The translations under genes and the position numbers were made by a program. The notes beneath the pieces are model-generated. The model worked only from the letters and a program-made list of their open reading frames with translations. It searched no databases and was not told where the DNA came from. From assembly GCA_002293605.1 (NCBI GenBank), contig DBDO01000093.1, forward strand, positions 1 through 20,470: DNA of 20,470 nucleotides, in the 5' to 3' direction. Of this stretch, positions 1 through 6,799 are shown one piece after another. The DNA is from Desulfovibrionaceae bacterium UBA930. GTDB lineage: Bacteria > Desulfobacterota > Desulfovibrionia > Desulfovibrionales > Desulfovibrionaceae. Each line of letters begins with the position of its first letter. The first letter of the stretch is position 1.

Positions 1-1230
1 GTGACGCAGGCGCAGGACAGGGGATCGCCAGGGCCGGGCTTCGCTTTTTATCACACCGGGGCGCACAAGGCCGCCGCACAGCGCGGCCATAAGATGGGCC
101 GCCCGCTCAAGGGCGAAGCTCGCGCCAGACTGATCCACGCCGCGCTCAAAGCGGTAGGCTGCTTCGGATGGAATGGCGAGCCGTCTGGAGGTCTTGCGGA
201 TGTTGGAGGGATTGAAGATGGCGCTTTCCAGAAAGACGCGGCTGCTTTTTTCGGTAATTTCCGAATCCAGACCGCCCATGACGCCGCCAAGGCAGATAAT
301 GCCCTCTGCGTCCCGAATGGTGATGTCCGCGCCTGTAAGCACGCGCTCCTGACCATCGAGCGTAGTGAAGCGTTCGCCTTCGTCCGCGCCGCGCACAAGT
401 ATCCTGCCGCCCCGGATGGTGTCCAGATCAAAGGCGTGCAAGGGCTGGCCCAGCTCCATAAGGATATAGTTGGTTACGTCCACCAGGTTGGAAATGGAGC
501 GCACCCCCGCCATGCGCAGGCGGTAGCGCATCCAGGCCGGGGCCTTGGCCGTTTTCACTCCTTCTATGATCAGGCCGTGGTACAGGGGGCACAGATCCGG
601 ATCGGCAATTTCCAGAGAAAGCACCGAACTTGCGTCAGGGCCGGAAGTGAAGGTCTCAAAACGGGGCAGAGTTAGGGGCAGGCCGGTGATGGCCGCGACT
701 TCGCGCGCGATGCCGAGCACCGAGAGGCAGTCCCCCCGGTTTGGAGTAATGGAAATATCCAGAATGTCATCGTCTAGCGGCAGGGTGTCCAGCAGGCTGG
801 CCCCCACGCGCGCGGCAGGGTCCAGCACCAGGATGCCGTCATGGTCCTCGCCAAGGCCAAGTTCCAGTTCCGAGCAGATCATGCCGTGCGAAGGCGCGCC
901 GCGCAGCTTGGCTTTTTTTATGGTCAGGCCGTTTGGCAGGGTCGCCCCCACCTTGACCACCGCGACTTTCTGCCCCTGGGCCACATTAGGCGCGCCGCAG
1001 ACGATATCAAGCAGCTCATCGCCCACGTCCACCTTGCATACGGAAAGCTTGTCCGCCTCGGGATGGCGGGAACATTCCGCAACATGGCCCACCACAATGG
1101 GGCGCAGGGCTTCATAAGGCTTTGAGAGCCCGTCAAGCTCCAGCCCGACCATGGTCAGCCTGTCGCCAAGTTCGGCGGCGGAGCCTTCATAGGGCACAAA
1201 TTCACGCAGCCAATTCATACTGAGCAGCAT
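1..1230 (-). CDS. pheT: Phenylalanyl-tRNA synthetase beta subunit, N-terminal 410 residues (cut by window edge)
   Basis: This is the beta chain of the cytoplasmic alpha2beta2 enzyme that charges tRNA-Phe. The frame stays open from the ATG at 1230 to the left edge, so about half of a roughly 800-residue protein is visible. The N-terminus reads MLLSMNWLREFVPYEG. An EMAPII-like tRNA-binding domain covers about residues 40-150, with IVCGAPN near 77-82 and SHGMICSELELGL near 114-126. It is followed by ITPNRGDCLSVLGIARE and the B3/B4 domain, with TNYILMELGQPLHAFD and later RFERGVD. The ATG at 1230 is chosen because GGAG lies 8 bases before it; the internal ATG at 1218 has no such site. It follows the pheS stop by 21 bases and is clearly co-transcribed. 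The editing and catalytic-like core beyond residue 410 cannot be assessed. Confidence 0.96.
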   Translation of the reverse strand, partial: MLLSMNWLREFVPYEGSAAELGDRLTMVGLELDGLSKPYEALRPIVVGHVAECSRHPEADKLSVCKVDVGDELLDIVCGAPNVAQGQKVAVVKVGATLPNGLTIKKAKLRGAPSHGMICSELELGLGEDHDGILVLDPAARVGASLLDTLPLDDDILDISITPNRGDCLSVLGIAREVAAITGLPLTLPRFETFTSGPDASSVLSLEIADPDLCPLYHGLIIEGVKTAKAPAWMRYRLRMAGVRSISNLVDVTNYILMELGQPLHAFDLDTIRGGRILVRGADEGERFTTLDGQERVLTGADITIRDAEGIICLGGVMGGLDSEITEKSSRVFLESAIFNPSNIRKTSRRLAIPSEAAYRFERGVDQSGASFALERAAHLMAALCGGLVRPGVIKSEARPWRSPVLRLRH

Positions 1231-1251
1231 GGCGGCAACTCCAAAGATTTT

Positions 1252-2289
1252 TTATGCGAATTGGCGCAAAAACCGCAAATCACTTTCAAAAAACATGCGC
1301 AAATCGGTGATGCCGTATTTGAGCATGGCCACGCGCTCCACGCCGAGCCCGAAGGCAAAGCCCGTGCATTCCGGGTCAAAGCCGACATGCCCGTATACAG
1401 CGGGGTCAACCATGCCGGAGCCGAGAATTTCCAGCCAGCCCGTGCTTTTGCAGACCCGGCAGGGCTCGTTCCCAATCTTCCCCTTGCCCTCACAGAGAAT
1501 GCAGGAGATATCCACCTCTACCGAAGGCTCGGTAAAGGGGAAAAAGCTGGGGCGAAAGCGTACCGCCACCTCAGGCCCGAACAGGGCGCGCAAAAAGAGG
1601 GTCAGGGTGCCGCGCAAATGGGCCAGGGTGACATTTTTGTCAACCAGCAGCCCTTCGATCTGGTGGAACATGGGGGTATGCGTGATGTCCGAATCGCGGC
1701 GGTACACCTTGCCCGGAGCAATAACGGCCAGGGGAGGTTTTTTGCGCTCCAGCATGGCCCGCACCTGCATGGGCGAGGTGTGGGTACGCATGACCACGCC
1801 GTCCGAGACATAGAGCGTGTCCTGCATGTCTCTGGCCGGGTGGTCTTTGGGCAGGTTCAGGGCTTCGAAATTGTGGAAGTCGGTTTCCACTTCCGGTCCG
1901 GAGATGGTCTCAAAGCCGAGTGCATTGAAAACGCGGCAGATTTCCTCCATGACCAGGGTCGTGGGGTGCAGGGAGCCCTTCCAGGGTTCCCTGCCGGGCA
2001 GGCTGGGGTCAAAGCGGGCCAGGGCGGCCTCTTCGGCCTCAGCGCCAAGCGCACCCGTGCGCTCCGTCAGCAGGGCGGAGAGTTCTTCCTTGACCGCGTT
2101 GGCCGCCTTGCCAAAAGCCGGGCGCTCTTCCGGGGCAAGCTCGGGCAGACGGGCCATAAGCTGGGCCAGCATCCCCTTGCGCCCGAGGTAGGCGGTGTGC
2201 AGTTCCTCTACAGCGGAAAGTGTCAACGCCTGACGCAGAGCGCTTTGCAGCGATGGCGTCAGGCGTTGAAGGGCGTCAGTAAGACTCAT
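1252..2289 (-). CDS. pheS: Phenylalanyl-tRNA synthetase alpha subunit
   Basis: This is the catalytic alpha chain of PheRS, 345 residues, a normal family length. The N-terminal coiled-coil arm spans roughly residues 1-90. The class II catalytic core follows: motif 1 around GPEVETDFHNFEALN, motif 2 with THTSPMQVRAM and VYRRDSDITHTPMFHQIEG, then FRPSFFPFTEPSVEVD, and motif 3 GFAFGLGVERVAMLKYGITDLR near the C-terminus. Between motifs 2 and 3 it carries a CxxC-x10-CxxC segment (CILCEGKGKIGNEPCRVC), a probable zinc knuckle that E. coli PheS lacks; similar insertions occur in other bacterial PheS, as I recall. The ATG lies 5 bases after the rplT stop with only a weak ribosome-binding site, which suggests translational coupling. 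pheT follows 21 bases downstream. Confidence 0.97.
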   Translation of the reverse strand: MSLTDALQRLTPSLQSALRQALTLSAVEELHTAYLGRKGMLAQLMARLPELAPEERPAFGKAANAVKEELSALLTERTGALGAEAEEAALARFDPSLPGREPWKGSLHPTTLVMEEICRVFNALGFETISGPEVETDFHNFEALNLPKDHPARDMQDTLYVSDGVVMRTHTSPMQVRAMLERKKPPLAVIAPGKVYRRDSDITHTPMFHQIEGLLVDKNVTLAHLRGTLTLFLRALFGPEVAVRFRPSFFPFTEPSVEVDISCILCEGKGKIGNEPCRVCKSTGWLEILGSGMVDPAVYGHVGFDPECTGFAFGLGVERVAMLKYGITDLRMFFESDLRFLRQFA

Positions 2290-2294
2290 GGCGC

Positions 2295-2648
2295 TCAGGC
2301 CAGCTGGGCCTTGGCCATGGCGACCAGTTGGGCGAAGTCTTCCTTGCGGCGTACGGCGAGATCGGCCAGCACCTTGCGGTCAAGCAGGATATTCGCCTTT
2401 TTCAGACCGTCCATGAAGCGGCTATAGGAAAGGCCGCTTTCACGCGCGCCGGCGTTGATGCGCAGAATCCAGAGCTTGCGGAACTCGCGCTTGCGCACCT
2501 TGCGGTCGCGAAAGGAGTAGGCCAACGCCCTTTCCACAGCCTCACGGGCAGTGCGGTAAAGTTTGCTGCGGCCGCCGCGGTAGCCTTTGGCGAGATCCAG
2601 ATATTTCTTGTGGCGTCTGTGCGCCGCCATCCCTCTCTTAACTCTCAT
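2295..2648 (-). CDS. rplT: 50S ribosomal protein L20
   Basis: L20 is a 23S rRNA-binding protein needed early in large-subunit assembly, and in E. coli and Bacillus it represses its own operon. The 117-residue protein starts MRVKRGMAAHRRHKKYLDLAKGYRGGRSKLYRTA and has the usual basic N-terminal helix and globular C-terminal half. An upstream in-frame Met at 2666 would add six atypical residues (MNGGSS); the ATG at 2648 is chosen because GGAGG lies 7 bases before it and it matches the family start. It sits between rpmI, 209 bases upstream, and pheS, 5 bases downstream. The long gap to rpmI is unusual and contains a terminator-like hairpin. Confidence 0.97.
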   Translation of the reverse strand: MRVKRGMAAHRRHKKYLDLAKGYRGGRSKLYRTAREAVERALAYSFRDRKVRKREFRKLWILRINAGARESGLSYSRFMDGLKKANILLDRKVLADLAVRRKEDFAQLVAMAKAQLA

Positions 2649-2814
2649 GGATGATCCTCCATTCATCGCTCAACGGGGCGTAGGGGTGCCGGAAGAGCGG
2701 ATAGTGTGAAACAAAATTCGTATAATCCCTTGTAAAGTGCGCAGTTTTTTGTCGCCGAAAAGGAAACGCGGAATTTTTGCGCAGGGAGTGGACACTTCGG
2801 TCCATGACCGGAGC

Positions 2815-2841
2815 AAAAAACCGCGCTGACGCATGCAGCGG
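2815..2841 (-). terminator. Terminator-like hairpin after rpmI
   Basis: On the minus strand, 17 bases after the rpmI stop, a short bulged GC hairpin (CCG..CTG paired with CAG.CGG, loop of about 7) is followed by six T residues. It could terminate or attenuate transcription between rpmI and the rplT-pheS-pheT genes. The stem is short, so this is a moderate call. No convincing -35/-10 pair was found between it and rplT, so partial read-through is the simplest reading. Confidence 0.4.
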
Positions 2842-2857
2842 CAAAAAGACGCGTGCT

Positions 2858-3055
2858 CTACGCGTAGGGCATCATCCGCCGCACAGCCCTCTCATTGGTG
2901 CTGTCCACAATAGCGCCCTGACCGAGGCGCATTTTGCGCTTGGCGTTCTTCTTGGTCAGGATATGCCGCAGGTTTTGCTTGCGGCGCTTGAACTTGCCCG
3001 TGCCGGTCACGTCGAAACGCTTGGCGGCCGCGCGTTTGGTCTTCATCTTGGGCAT
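2858..3055 (-). CDS. rpmI: 50S ribosomal protein L35
   Basis: L35 is a small, very basic large-subunit protein. The 65 residues begin MPKMKTKRAAAKRFDVTGTGKFKRRKQNLRHILTKK, the standard L35 signature, and the length matches the family. AAGGAG lies 6 bases before the ATG. It belongs to the infC-rpmI-rplT cluster but is separated from infC by 256 bases, if the infC stop is at 3312, and from rplT by 209 bases. A copy of the repeated 19-base motif described below lies just upstream at 3076-3094. Confidence 0.97.
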   Translation of the reverse strand: MPKMKTKRAAAKRFDVTGTGKFKRRKQNLRHILTKKNAKRKMRLGQGAIVDSTNERAVRRMMPYA

Positions 3056-3311
3056 GGCCTACTCCTTGGAAATGCCTTATTCGGATTCTTCATAACAATG
3101 CTTCGCATCGCGGCGCACCCGCTTGGCGCGCCCTCTCAAGCCCAAATACACAGCCTAAGGCGCTGTTATCTGAAGTTGAAACATAAGAAAGGCCCTTTGC
3201 GGAGCAAGGACACGATCGCACATGCCGAACCCCAAAAGGAATGGCATAATGCGCTAAAATTTTTCCGGGCGCAAGCATTAAATCCCTAGCTCGCGATTCT
3301 TCCGCCCGGCG
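3056..3311 (-). promoter_or_regulatory. infC-rpmI intergenic leader, candidate ribosomal-protein regulatory region
   Basis: These 256 bases hold no plausible gene. On the minus strand, just after the infC stop, CCGGGCG can pair with CGCCCGG across about 30 bases (roughly 3268-3309). AAAAATTTT follows, which is not a clean terminator tail. Closer to rpmI there is a small ATGC-GAA-GCAT hairpin (3100-3110 area) followed by the repeated motif at 3076-3094. In E. coli and Bacillus the L20 autoregulatory RNA sits in or upstream of this cluster, so this region is the natural place for an equivalent. That role is inference; I recognise no published motif. Confidence 0.3.
3076..3110 (-). repeat. Dispersed hairpin + 19-base motif, copy 1 (before rpmI)
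   Basis: On the minus strand this reads a short hairpin (ATGC GAA GCAT) followed by TATGAAGAATCCGAATAAG, placed about 20 bases upstream of the rpmI start codon. A second copy precedes pyrH at 12675-12717 with the same orientation. The 19-base motif matches at 18 of 19 positions between copies. The hairpin preceding it differs in sequence, so structure rather than sequence is kept there. Function unknown. Confidence 0.6.
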
Positions 3312-3863
3312 CTATTTTTTCGGCAAGGGCGTGAGCATCATGTGCAGGGTGCGGCCTTCGGCCCTGGCTTCCTGCTCGACCTTGGCAATGTCTTTGGTAT
3401 CCTCGACAACCCGATCAAGCATGGTCTGTCCCCGGTCCTTATGCACAATTTCGCGGCCCCGGAAGAAGATGGTCACCTTGCAGCGGTCACCGCTTTCAAT
3501 AAAACGGCGAATATGCCCGACCTTGGTCTGGTAATCGTGTTCGTCCGTTTTAGGACGAAGCTTGATTTCCTTGATCTGGATAACGGTCTGACGCTTTTTG
3601 GCTTCCTGCTTTTTCTTCTGGGCCTCGTACTTGAAACGGCCGTAATCCATGATGCGGCAAACCGGCGGATCGGCCGTAGCCGCGACTTCCACCAGGTCCA
3701 TGCCGGCTTCGCGCGCCATTTGCAGGGCCGCCAGACGATCGACAATACCCAGCTGTTCGCCTTCGGCCCCGATGAGCCTTACTTCGCGAACGCGGATCTG
3801 CTCGTTGCGCCGCACCGTGTCCTGCGGTTCATTGCGGCGGGGGCGTACGTTAGGAGAAGCGAT
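3312..3863 (-). CDS. infC: Translation initiation factor IF-3, probable ATC start
   Basis: IF3 binds the 30S subunit, blocks 50S joining and checks the start codon and initiator tRNA. The conserved body reads RRNEQIRVREVRLIGAEGEQLGIV, with the linker and C-terminal domain (DYGRFKYEAQKKK, KEIKLRPKTDEHDYQTKV, GREIVHKDRG) intact. No ATG fits this frame. The best start is ATC at 3861-3863, 8 bases after a perfect GGAGG, giving 183 residues, close to the 180 of E. coli IF3. The ATG between that GGAGG and the ATC is in the thrS frame and only encodes its last six residues. A GTG at 3815 (167 residues) is the alternative but has a poorer site. E. coli infC starts at AUU and is autoregulated through it; the same mechanism is inferred here. 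It overlaps thrS by 14 bases. Confidence 0.9.
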   Translation of the reverse strand: MASPNVRPRRNEPQDTVRRNEQIRVREVRLIGAEGEQLGIVDRLAALQMAREAGMDLVEVAATADPPVCRIMDYGRFKYEAQKKKQEAKKRQTVIQIKEIKLRPKTDEHDYQTKVGHIRRFIESGDRCKVTIFFRGREIVHKDRGQTMLDRVVEDTKDIAKVEQEARAEGRTLHMMLTPLPKK

Positions 3864-5784
3864 AGTTCATACCTCCTCGTTGAAAGGGTGCATCCGAATC
3901 GGCCAGAATAAGGGCAGCGCTTTCCGCAAGACTCTTAAAGCCCAGGGTTTCGCCGCTGCGCAGGCGTATGTTCACGCCGCCCTCTTCCAGCTCTTTGTCG
4001 CCTATTACCAGAATAAAGGGGATCTTTTCAAGCTGCGCGGCGCGCACTTTGTACCCCAGTTTTTCATTGCGCAAATCGGCCTGGGCGCGAAGGCCGCTGC
4101 TCTGCAGAGCCGCCTGGGCCTGACGCGCGAATGCATCGTGCCTTTCCGTCACCGTGACGATGCGCGCCTGTTCCGGGGCCAGCCAGGTGGGGAAGGCTCC
4201 GGCGGTATGTTCGATCAAAATGCCCATGAAGCGTTCCAGAGAGCCGAGAATAGCCCTGTGCAGCATTACCGGCCTGTGGCGCTCGCCATCCTGGCCGATA
4301 TAGCTGAGGTCAAAACGCTCGGGCAGGGTAAAGTCGCACTGCACGGTGGAAAGCTGCCACTCCCGATCCAGGCTGTCGGTCACCCGGCCGTCAATTTTGG
4401 GGCCGTAGAAAGCGCCGTCTCCCTCATTGATCACATAAGGGATATTGCGCCGCTCCAGGGCCTTGATCAGAGCCTCGGTGGCCCTGTCCCAGGCCTCTAC
4501 CGTGCCGATGAATTTTTCGGGCCGCGTGGATACGCCCAGTTTGTAGGTAAAGCCGAAAAGCTTCATGAGATCATCGGCCAGGGTGATGACCTTGAGGATT
4601 TCTTCCTCCAACTGATCCGGGCGGCAGATGATATGGGCATCGTCCTGGGTGAACTGGCGCACGCGCAAAAGCCCGTGCAGCACGCCGCTCATTTCATGCC
4701 GGTGCACCACGCCGAGTTCAGCGTAACGAACCGGCAGTTCCCGGTAGGAACGCAGGCTGCCGCCGTAAATCAGCATATGGGCGAGACAGTTCATGGGCTT
4801 TACCCCATAGGCATCGCCTTCGATCTCCGTGAAGTACATATTTTCACGGTAGTTGTCGTAATGCCCGGATTTTTCCCAAAGCTCGCGGCGCAAAAGCTGC
4901 GGCCCCTGCACCAGCTCATAGCCCCGGCGCAGGTGTTCTTTTTTCAGAAAGTCCTCCAGGATGGTGCGCATCAGCATGCCCTTGGGGTGCCAAAAGACCA
5001 TGCCGGGCGCGACATCTTCATGGAAACTGAACAAATCCAGCTCGCGGCCGAGTTTTCTGTGGTCGCGGCGTTTGGCCTCTTCAAGGTGATGCAGGTATTT
5101 TTTCAGACCTGCATCATCCGGAAAGACAGTGCCATAAATGCGCGAAATCATTTTATTTTTCTCATCGCCGCGCCAGTAGGCACCGGCAACGGAAAGCAGG
5201 GAAAAGGCCCCGGCAAAGCCGCTGTGGGGCAGGTGCGGCCCCCGGCACAGATCCGTAAATTCCCCCAGATCATACAGGGAAACGCTCTCTACTTCCAGGG
5301 CCTGGATAATCTCCACCTTGTAGGATTCGCCTTTGGCTTCAAAAAAGCGCAGGGCCTCATCTTTGCCAAGCTCTCGCCGGGTAAAGGGCAGGGCCTCTTT
5401 CACGATGCGGCGCATCTCCGCTTCAATGGCCGGAAAGTCCTCTACGGAAAAGGCGCGCGGAACATCAAAATCGTAATAAAAGCCCTTGTCAATGGCCGGG
5501 CCGATGGTCACCTTGCTCTGAGGGAAAAGGCGCTGCACGGCGCAGGCCATGATATGGGCCGTGCTGTGGCGCAAAATTTCGAGCCCCTCCGGGGAGTCGG
5601 GGAATACAGGCTCAAGCGATTCGGCCCCTGCCGGAAGCGGGGAGCCAAGATCGAGCAAAGCGCCGTCTACGCGGGCCGCGATGCAGGATTTGAAGCGCTT
5701 GCCCGACAAGGCGGACTTAAGAAGCGCCGCGCAGGAAGCGCCTTCATCCACGGCTACGCTTTTTCCTTCAATAACAATGTTCAC
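3850..5784 (-). CDS. thrS: Threonyl-tRNA synthetase
   Basis: This class II synthetase charges tRNA-Thr and edits mis-charged serine. The 644 residues match the usual length. Domains in order are an N-terminal TGS domain (about 1-60); an editing domain with HSTAH and DLCRGPH, which carry the expected His, Asp and Cys residues; the catalytic core with KPMNCLAH, VVHRHEMSGVLHGLLRVRQFTQDDAHI and MLHRAILGSLERF, in which the Cys-His-His zinc ligands are present; and a C-terminal anticodon-binding domain. The start is GTG at 5782-5784 with GGAG 5 bases before it. Only about 33 bases separate it from the terminator that follows tRNA-Val, so its promoter probably lies at or before the tRNA. It leads the thrS-infC-rpmI-rplT-pheST cluster. 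Confidence 0.97.
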   Translation of the reverse strand: MNIVIEGKSVAVDEGASCAALLKSALSGKRFKSCIAARVDGALLDLGSPLPAGAESLEPVFPDSPEGLEILRHSTAHIMACAVQRLFPQSKVTIGPAIDKGFYYDFDVPRAFSVEDFPAIEAEMRRIVKEALPFTRRELGKDEALRFFEAKGESYKVEIIQALEVESVSLYDLGEFTDLCRGPHLPHSGFAGAFSLLSVAGAYWRGDEKNKMISRIYGTVFPDDAGLKKYLHHLEEAKRRDHRKLGRELDLFSFHEDVAPGMVFWHPKGMLMRTILEDFLKKEHLRRGYELVQGPQLLRRELWEKSGHYDNYRENMYFTEIEGDAYGVKPMNCLAHMLIYGGSLRSYRELPVRYAELGVVHRHEMSGVLHGLLRVRQFTQDDAHIICRPDQLEEEILKVITLADDLMKLFGFTYKLGVSTRPEKFIGTVEAWDRATEALIKALERRNIPYVINEGDGAFYGPKIDGRVTDSLDREWQLSTVQCDFTLPERFDLSYIGQDGERHRPVMLHRAILGSLERFMGILIEHTAGAFPTWLAPEQARIVTVTERHDAFARQAQAALQSSGLRAQADLRNEKLGYKVRAAQLEKIPFILVIGDKELEEGGVNIRLRSGETLGFKSLAESAALILADSDAPFQRGGMNYRFS

Positions 5785-5817
5785 ACTATCTCCGTGCGGA
5801 AAGACTGGAAAAACAGA

Positions 5818-5850
5818 AAAGGGAGGCGAACCTCCCTTTGTCTTTTTTTT
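5818..5850. terminator. Strong bidirectional-looking intrinsic terminator between tRNA-Val and thrS
   Basis: A perfect 9-bp stem, AAAGGGAGG/CCTCCCTTT, spans 5818-5839 with a four-base loop (TTCG when read on the minus strand, which forms an extra-stable tetraloop). On the minus strand TCTGTTTTT follows, which fits termination of the tRNA transcript. On the plus strand GTC plus eight T residues follow. Because thrS starts 33 bases further on, this hairpin would also control read-through into thrS. Confidence 0.85.
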
Positions 5851-5851
5851 C

Positions 5852-5926
5852 TGGTAGGCACGAGCAGCTTTGAACTGCTGACCCCTTCCGTGTCAAGGAA
5901 GTGCTCTACCCCTGAGCTACGCGCCT
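5852..5926 (-). tRNA. tRNA-Val (anticodon GAC)
   Basis: A complete 75-base cloverleaf with encoded CCA. The acceptor stem is AGGCGCG/CGTGCCT (one G-T pair), the D stem GCTC/GAGC, the anticodon stem CTTCC/GGAAG with loop TTGACAC (anticodon GAC, decoding GUC/GUU as valine), a five-base variable loop, and the T stem AGCAG/CTGCT with loop TTCAAAG. It sits just upstream of thrS on the same strand, followed at once by a strong terminator hairpin. Confidence 0.96.
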
Positions 5927-5947
5927 ACTTTCGCGAGGCAGAAGGTG

Positions 5948-5976
5948 TACTTATCTGCGAGGCGGGTCAAAGTCAA
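5948..5976 (-). promoter_or_regulatory. Candidate promoter of tRNA-Val (and perhaps thrS)
   Basis: On the minus strand TTGACT (5971-5976) and TAAGTA (5948-5953) are separated by 17 bases, about 20 bases before the tRNA 5' end. The -35 is good and the -10 is weak. Spacing and position suit a tRNA promoter. No room for another promoter exists between the tRNA terminator and thrS, so thrS may depend on it. Confidence 0.5.
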
Positions 5977-6075
5977 GCGAAAAGGAGCGGCCGCGCAGTC
6001 AATCGTATAAATATTTTCCTGTCTCAGGGACAGAGAAAGAAGGCCCGCATTCCGGCCCCTCATCCCCCTACCGCC

Positions 6076-6777
6076 TCAGTCCACGCAGGCGGCCCACTGC
6101 TTGTCCCCGTCCTTGAAGGGCATGGCCGTTCCATCCCCAAGGGATACGGCTGTATGCCGTCCGTTTGCGCCCTCGCGGGTCCAGAAGGGGCTGGGGGGCC
6201 AGCCGTGCTCCGCATAACCGCCCTTTCCGGCCTTGTCCGCGATGCGCCGCAGGGCCTCGGCATCAGGGAGCCGTTTGCCCCGGCTTTTGCAAAAACGCTC
6301 GGCATCGGCCCAAAACAGGGTGGTCAGGGAGAGTTCCGTGGCAAAACCTGGGGGGATCCCCTTGGCGGTCCTGGGTCTGGCTATGCCGTAGCCGCAGATC
6401 ACGGGGCGGCGACTGGTGACGGTAGCGGGAACGGACAGACCGTCTGCCAGGGATACGGTGATGCGCTTTTGATCCATGCCATCGCGCGACCAGTAAAAGC
6501 CGTCGGAAAGGTCGAATGCGGCAAAAGAGCCGTCCCCGGAGCCTTTGGCAATGGCCTTGAGCTGGGCCTCGGTGGGCAGCCCGCCCTGCTTGCCCCTGCA
6601 AAAGGCATTGCCCTGGGCCCAGGTCATGTCGTTCTTGCCCGGGCCCGGTAAAAATCCCACAGGCGCGGAAGCGGCCCTGGCCGGAAATGGCGCGGTCCAG
6701 ACTGCGGCAAGGGCCAGACAGACACAAAGGAGGAGAGACAAAGCACAGGGTTTCTTGTTTATACCGCTTAAAGCCAT
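6076..6777 (-). CDS. Secreted protein of two tandem DUF1566/Lcl-like domains
   Basis: A 233-residue protein with an N-terminal signal peptide: basic NKK, a hydrophobic run to about residue 30, and probable cleavage after ARA near residue 35. The mature part is an internal duplication with a period of exactly 103 residues and no gaps. W53/W156, C60/C163, the LP(T/D) motif at 67-69/170-172, W96/W199, VSLxDG at 108/211 and C128/C231 all fall 103 apart. Each copy therefore has two Cys 68 apart that could form a disulfide. The pattern WA-x5-C, LPT-x-x-x-L, FYW, VSL-DG and a closing cysteine resembles DUF1566/Lcl C-terminal (lectin-like fold) domains. AAGGAGG precedes the ATG. The function is unknown; a periplasmic or surface binding role is only inference. 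It follows folD after a hairpin-rich spacer. Confidence 0.8.
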   Translation of the reverse strand: MALSGINKKPCALSLLLCVCLALAAVWTAPFPARAASAPVGFLPGPGKNDMTWAQGNAFCRGKQGGLPTEAQLKAIAKGSGDGSFAAFDLSDGFYWSRDGMDQKRITVSLADGLSVPATVTSRRPVICGYGIARPRTAKGIPPGFATELSLTTLFWADAERFCKSRGKRLPDAEALRRIADKAGKGGYAEHGWPPSPFWTREGANGRHTAVSLGDGTAMPFKDGDKQWAACVD

Positions 6778-6799
6778 GACCCCTCCTTAGGGATGTCCC

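Noticed and set aside
1261..2427. A 388-codon open frame on the plus strand
   Set aside because: It is antisense to pheS and rplT, with no family resemblance and no ribosome-binding site.
2638..2844. A 68-codon minus-strand ORF before rplT, considered as a Phe-rich leader peptide for pheST
   Set aside because: Phe residues are scattered rather than clustered, there is no good ribosome-binding site, the frame overlaps the rplT start, and no terminator follows it in the right place.
3268..3309. CCGGGCG/CGCCCGG pairing after infC as an intrinsic terminator
   Set aside because: The loop is about 30 bases and the stem is followed by AAAAATTTT rather than a T-tract, so it is listed only as possible structure in the spacer.
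3649..6651. A 1000-codon open frame on the plus strand
   Set aside because: It runs antisense through infC, thrS and the tRNA. It reads as arginine/glycine/alanine-rich noise, while the minus strand encodes textbook ThrRS. It is an artefact of GC-rich codon bias.
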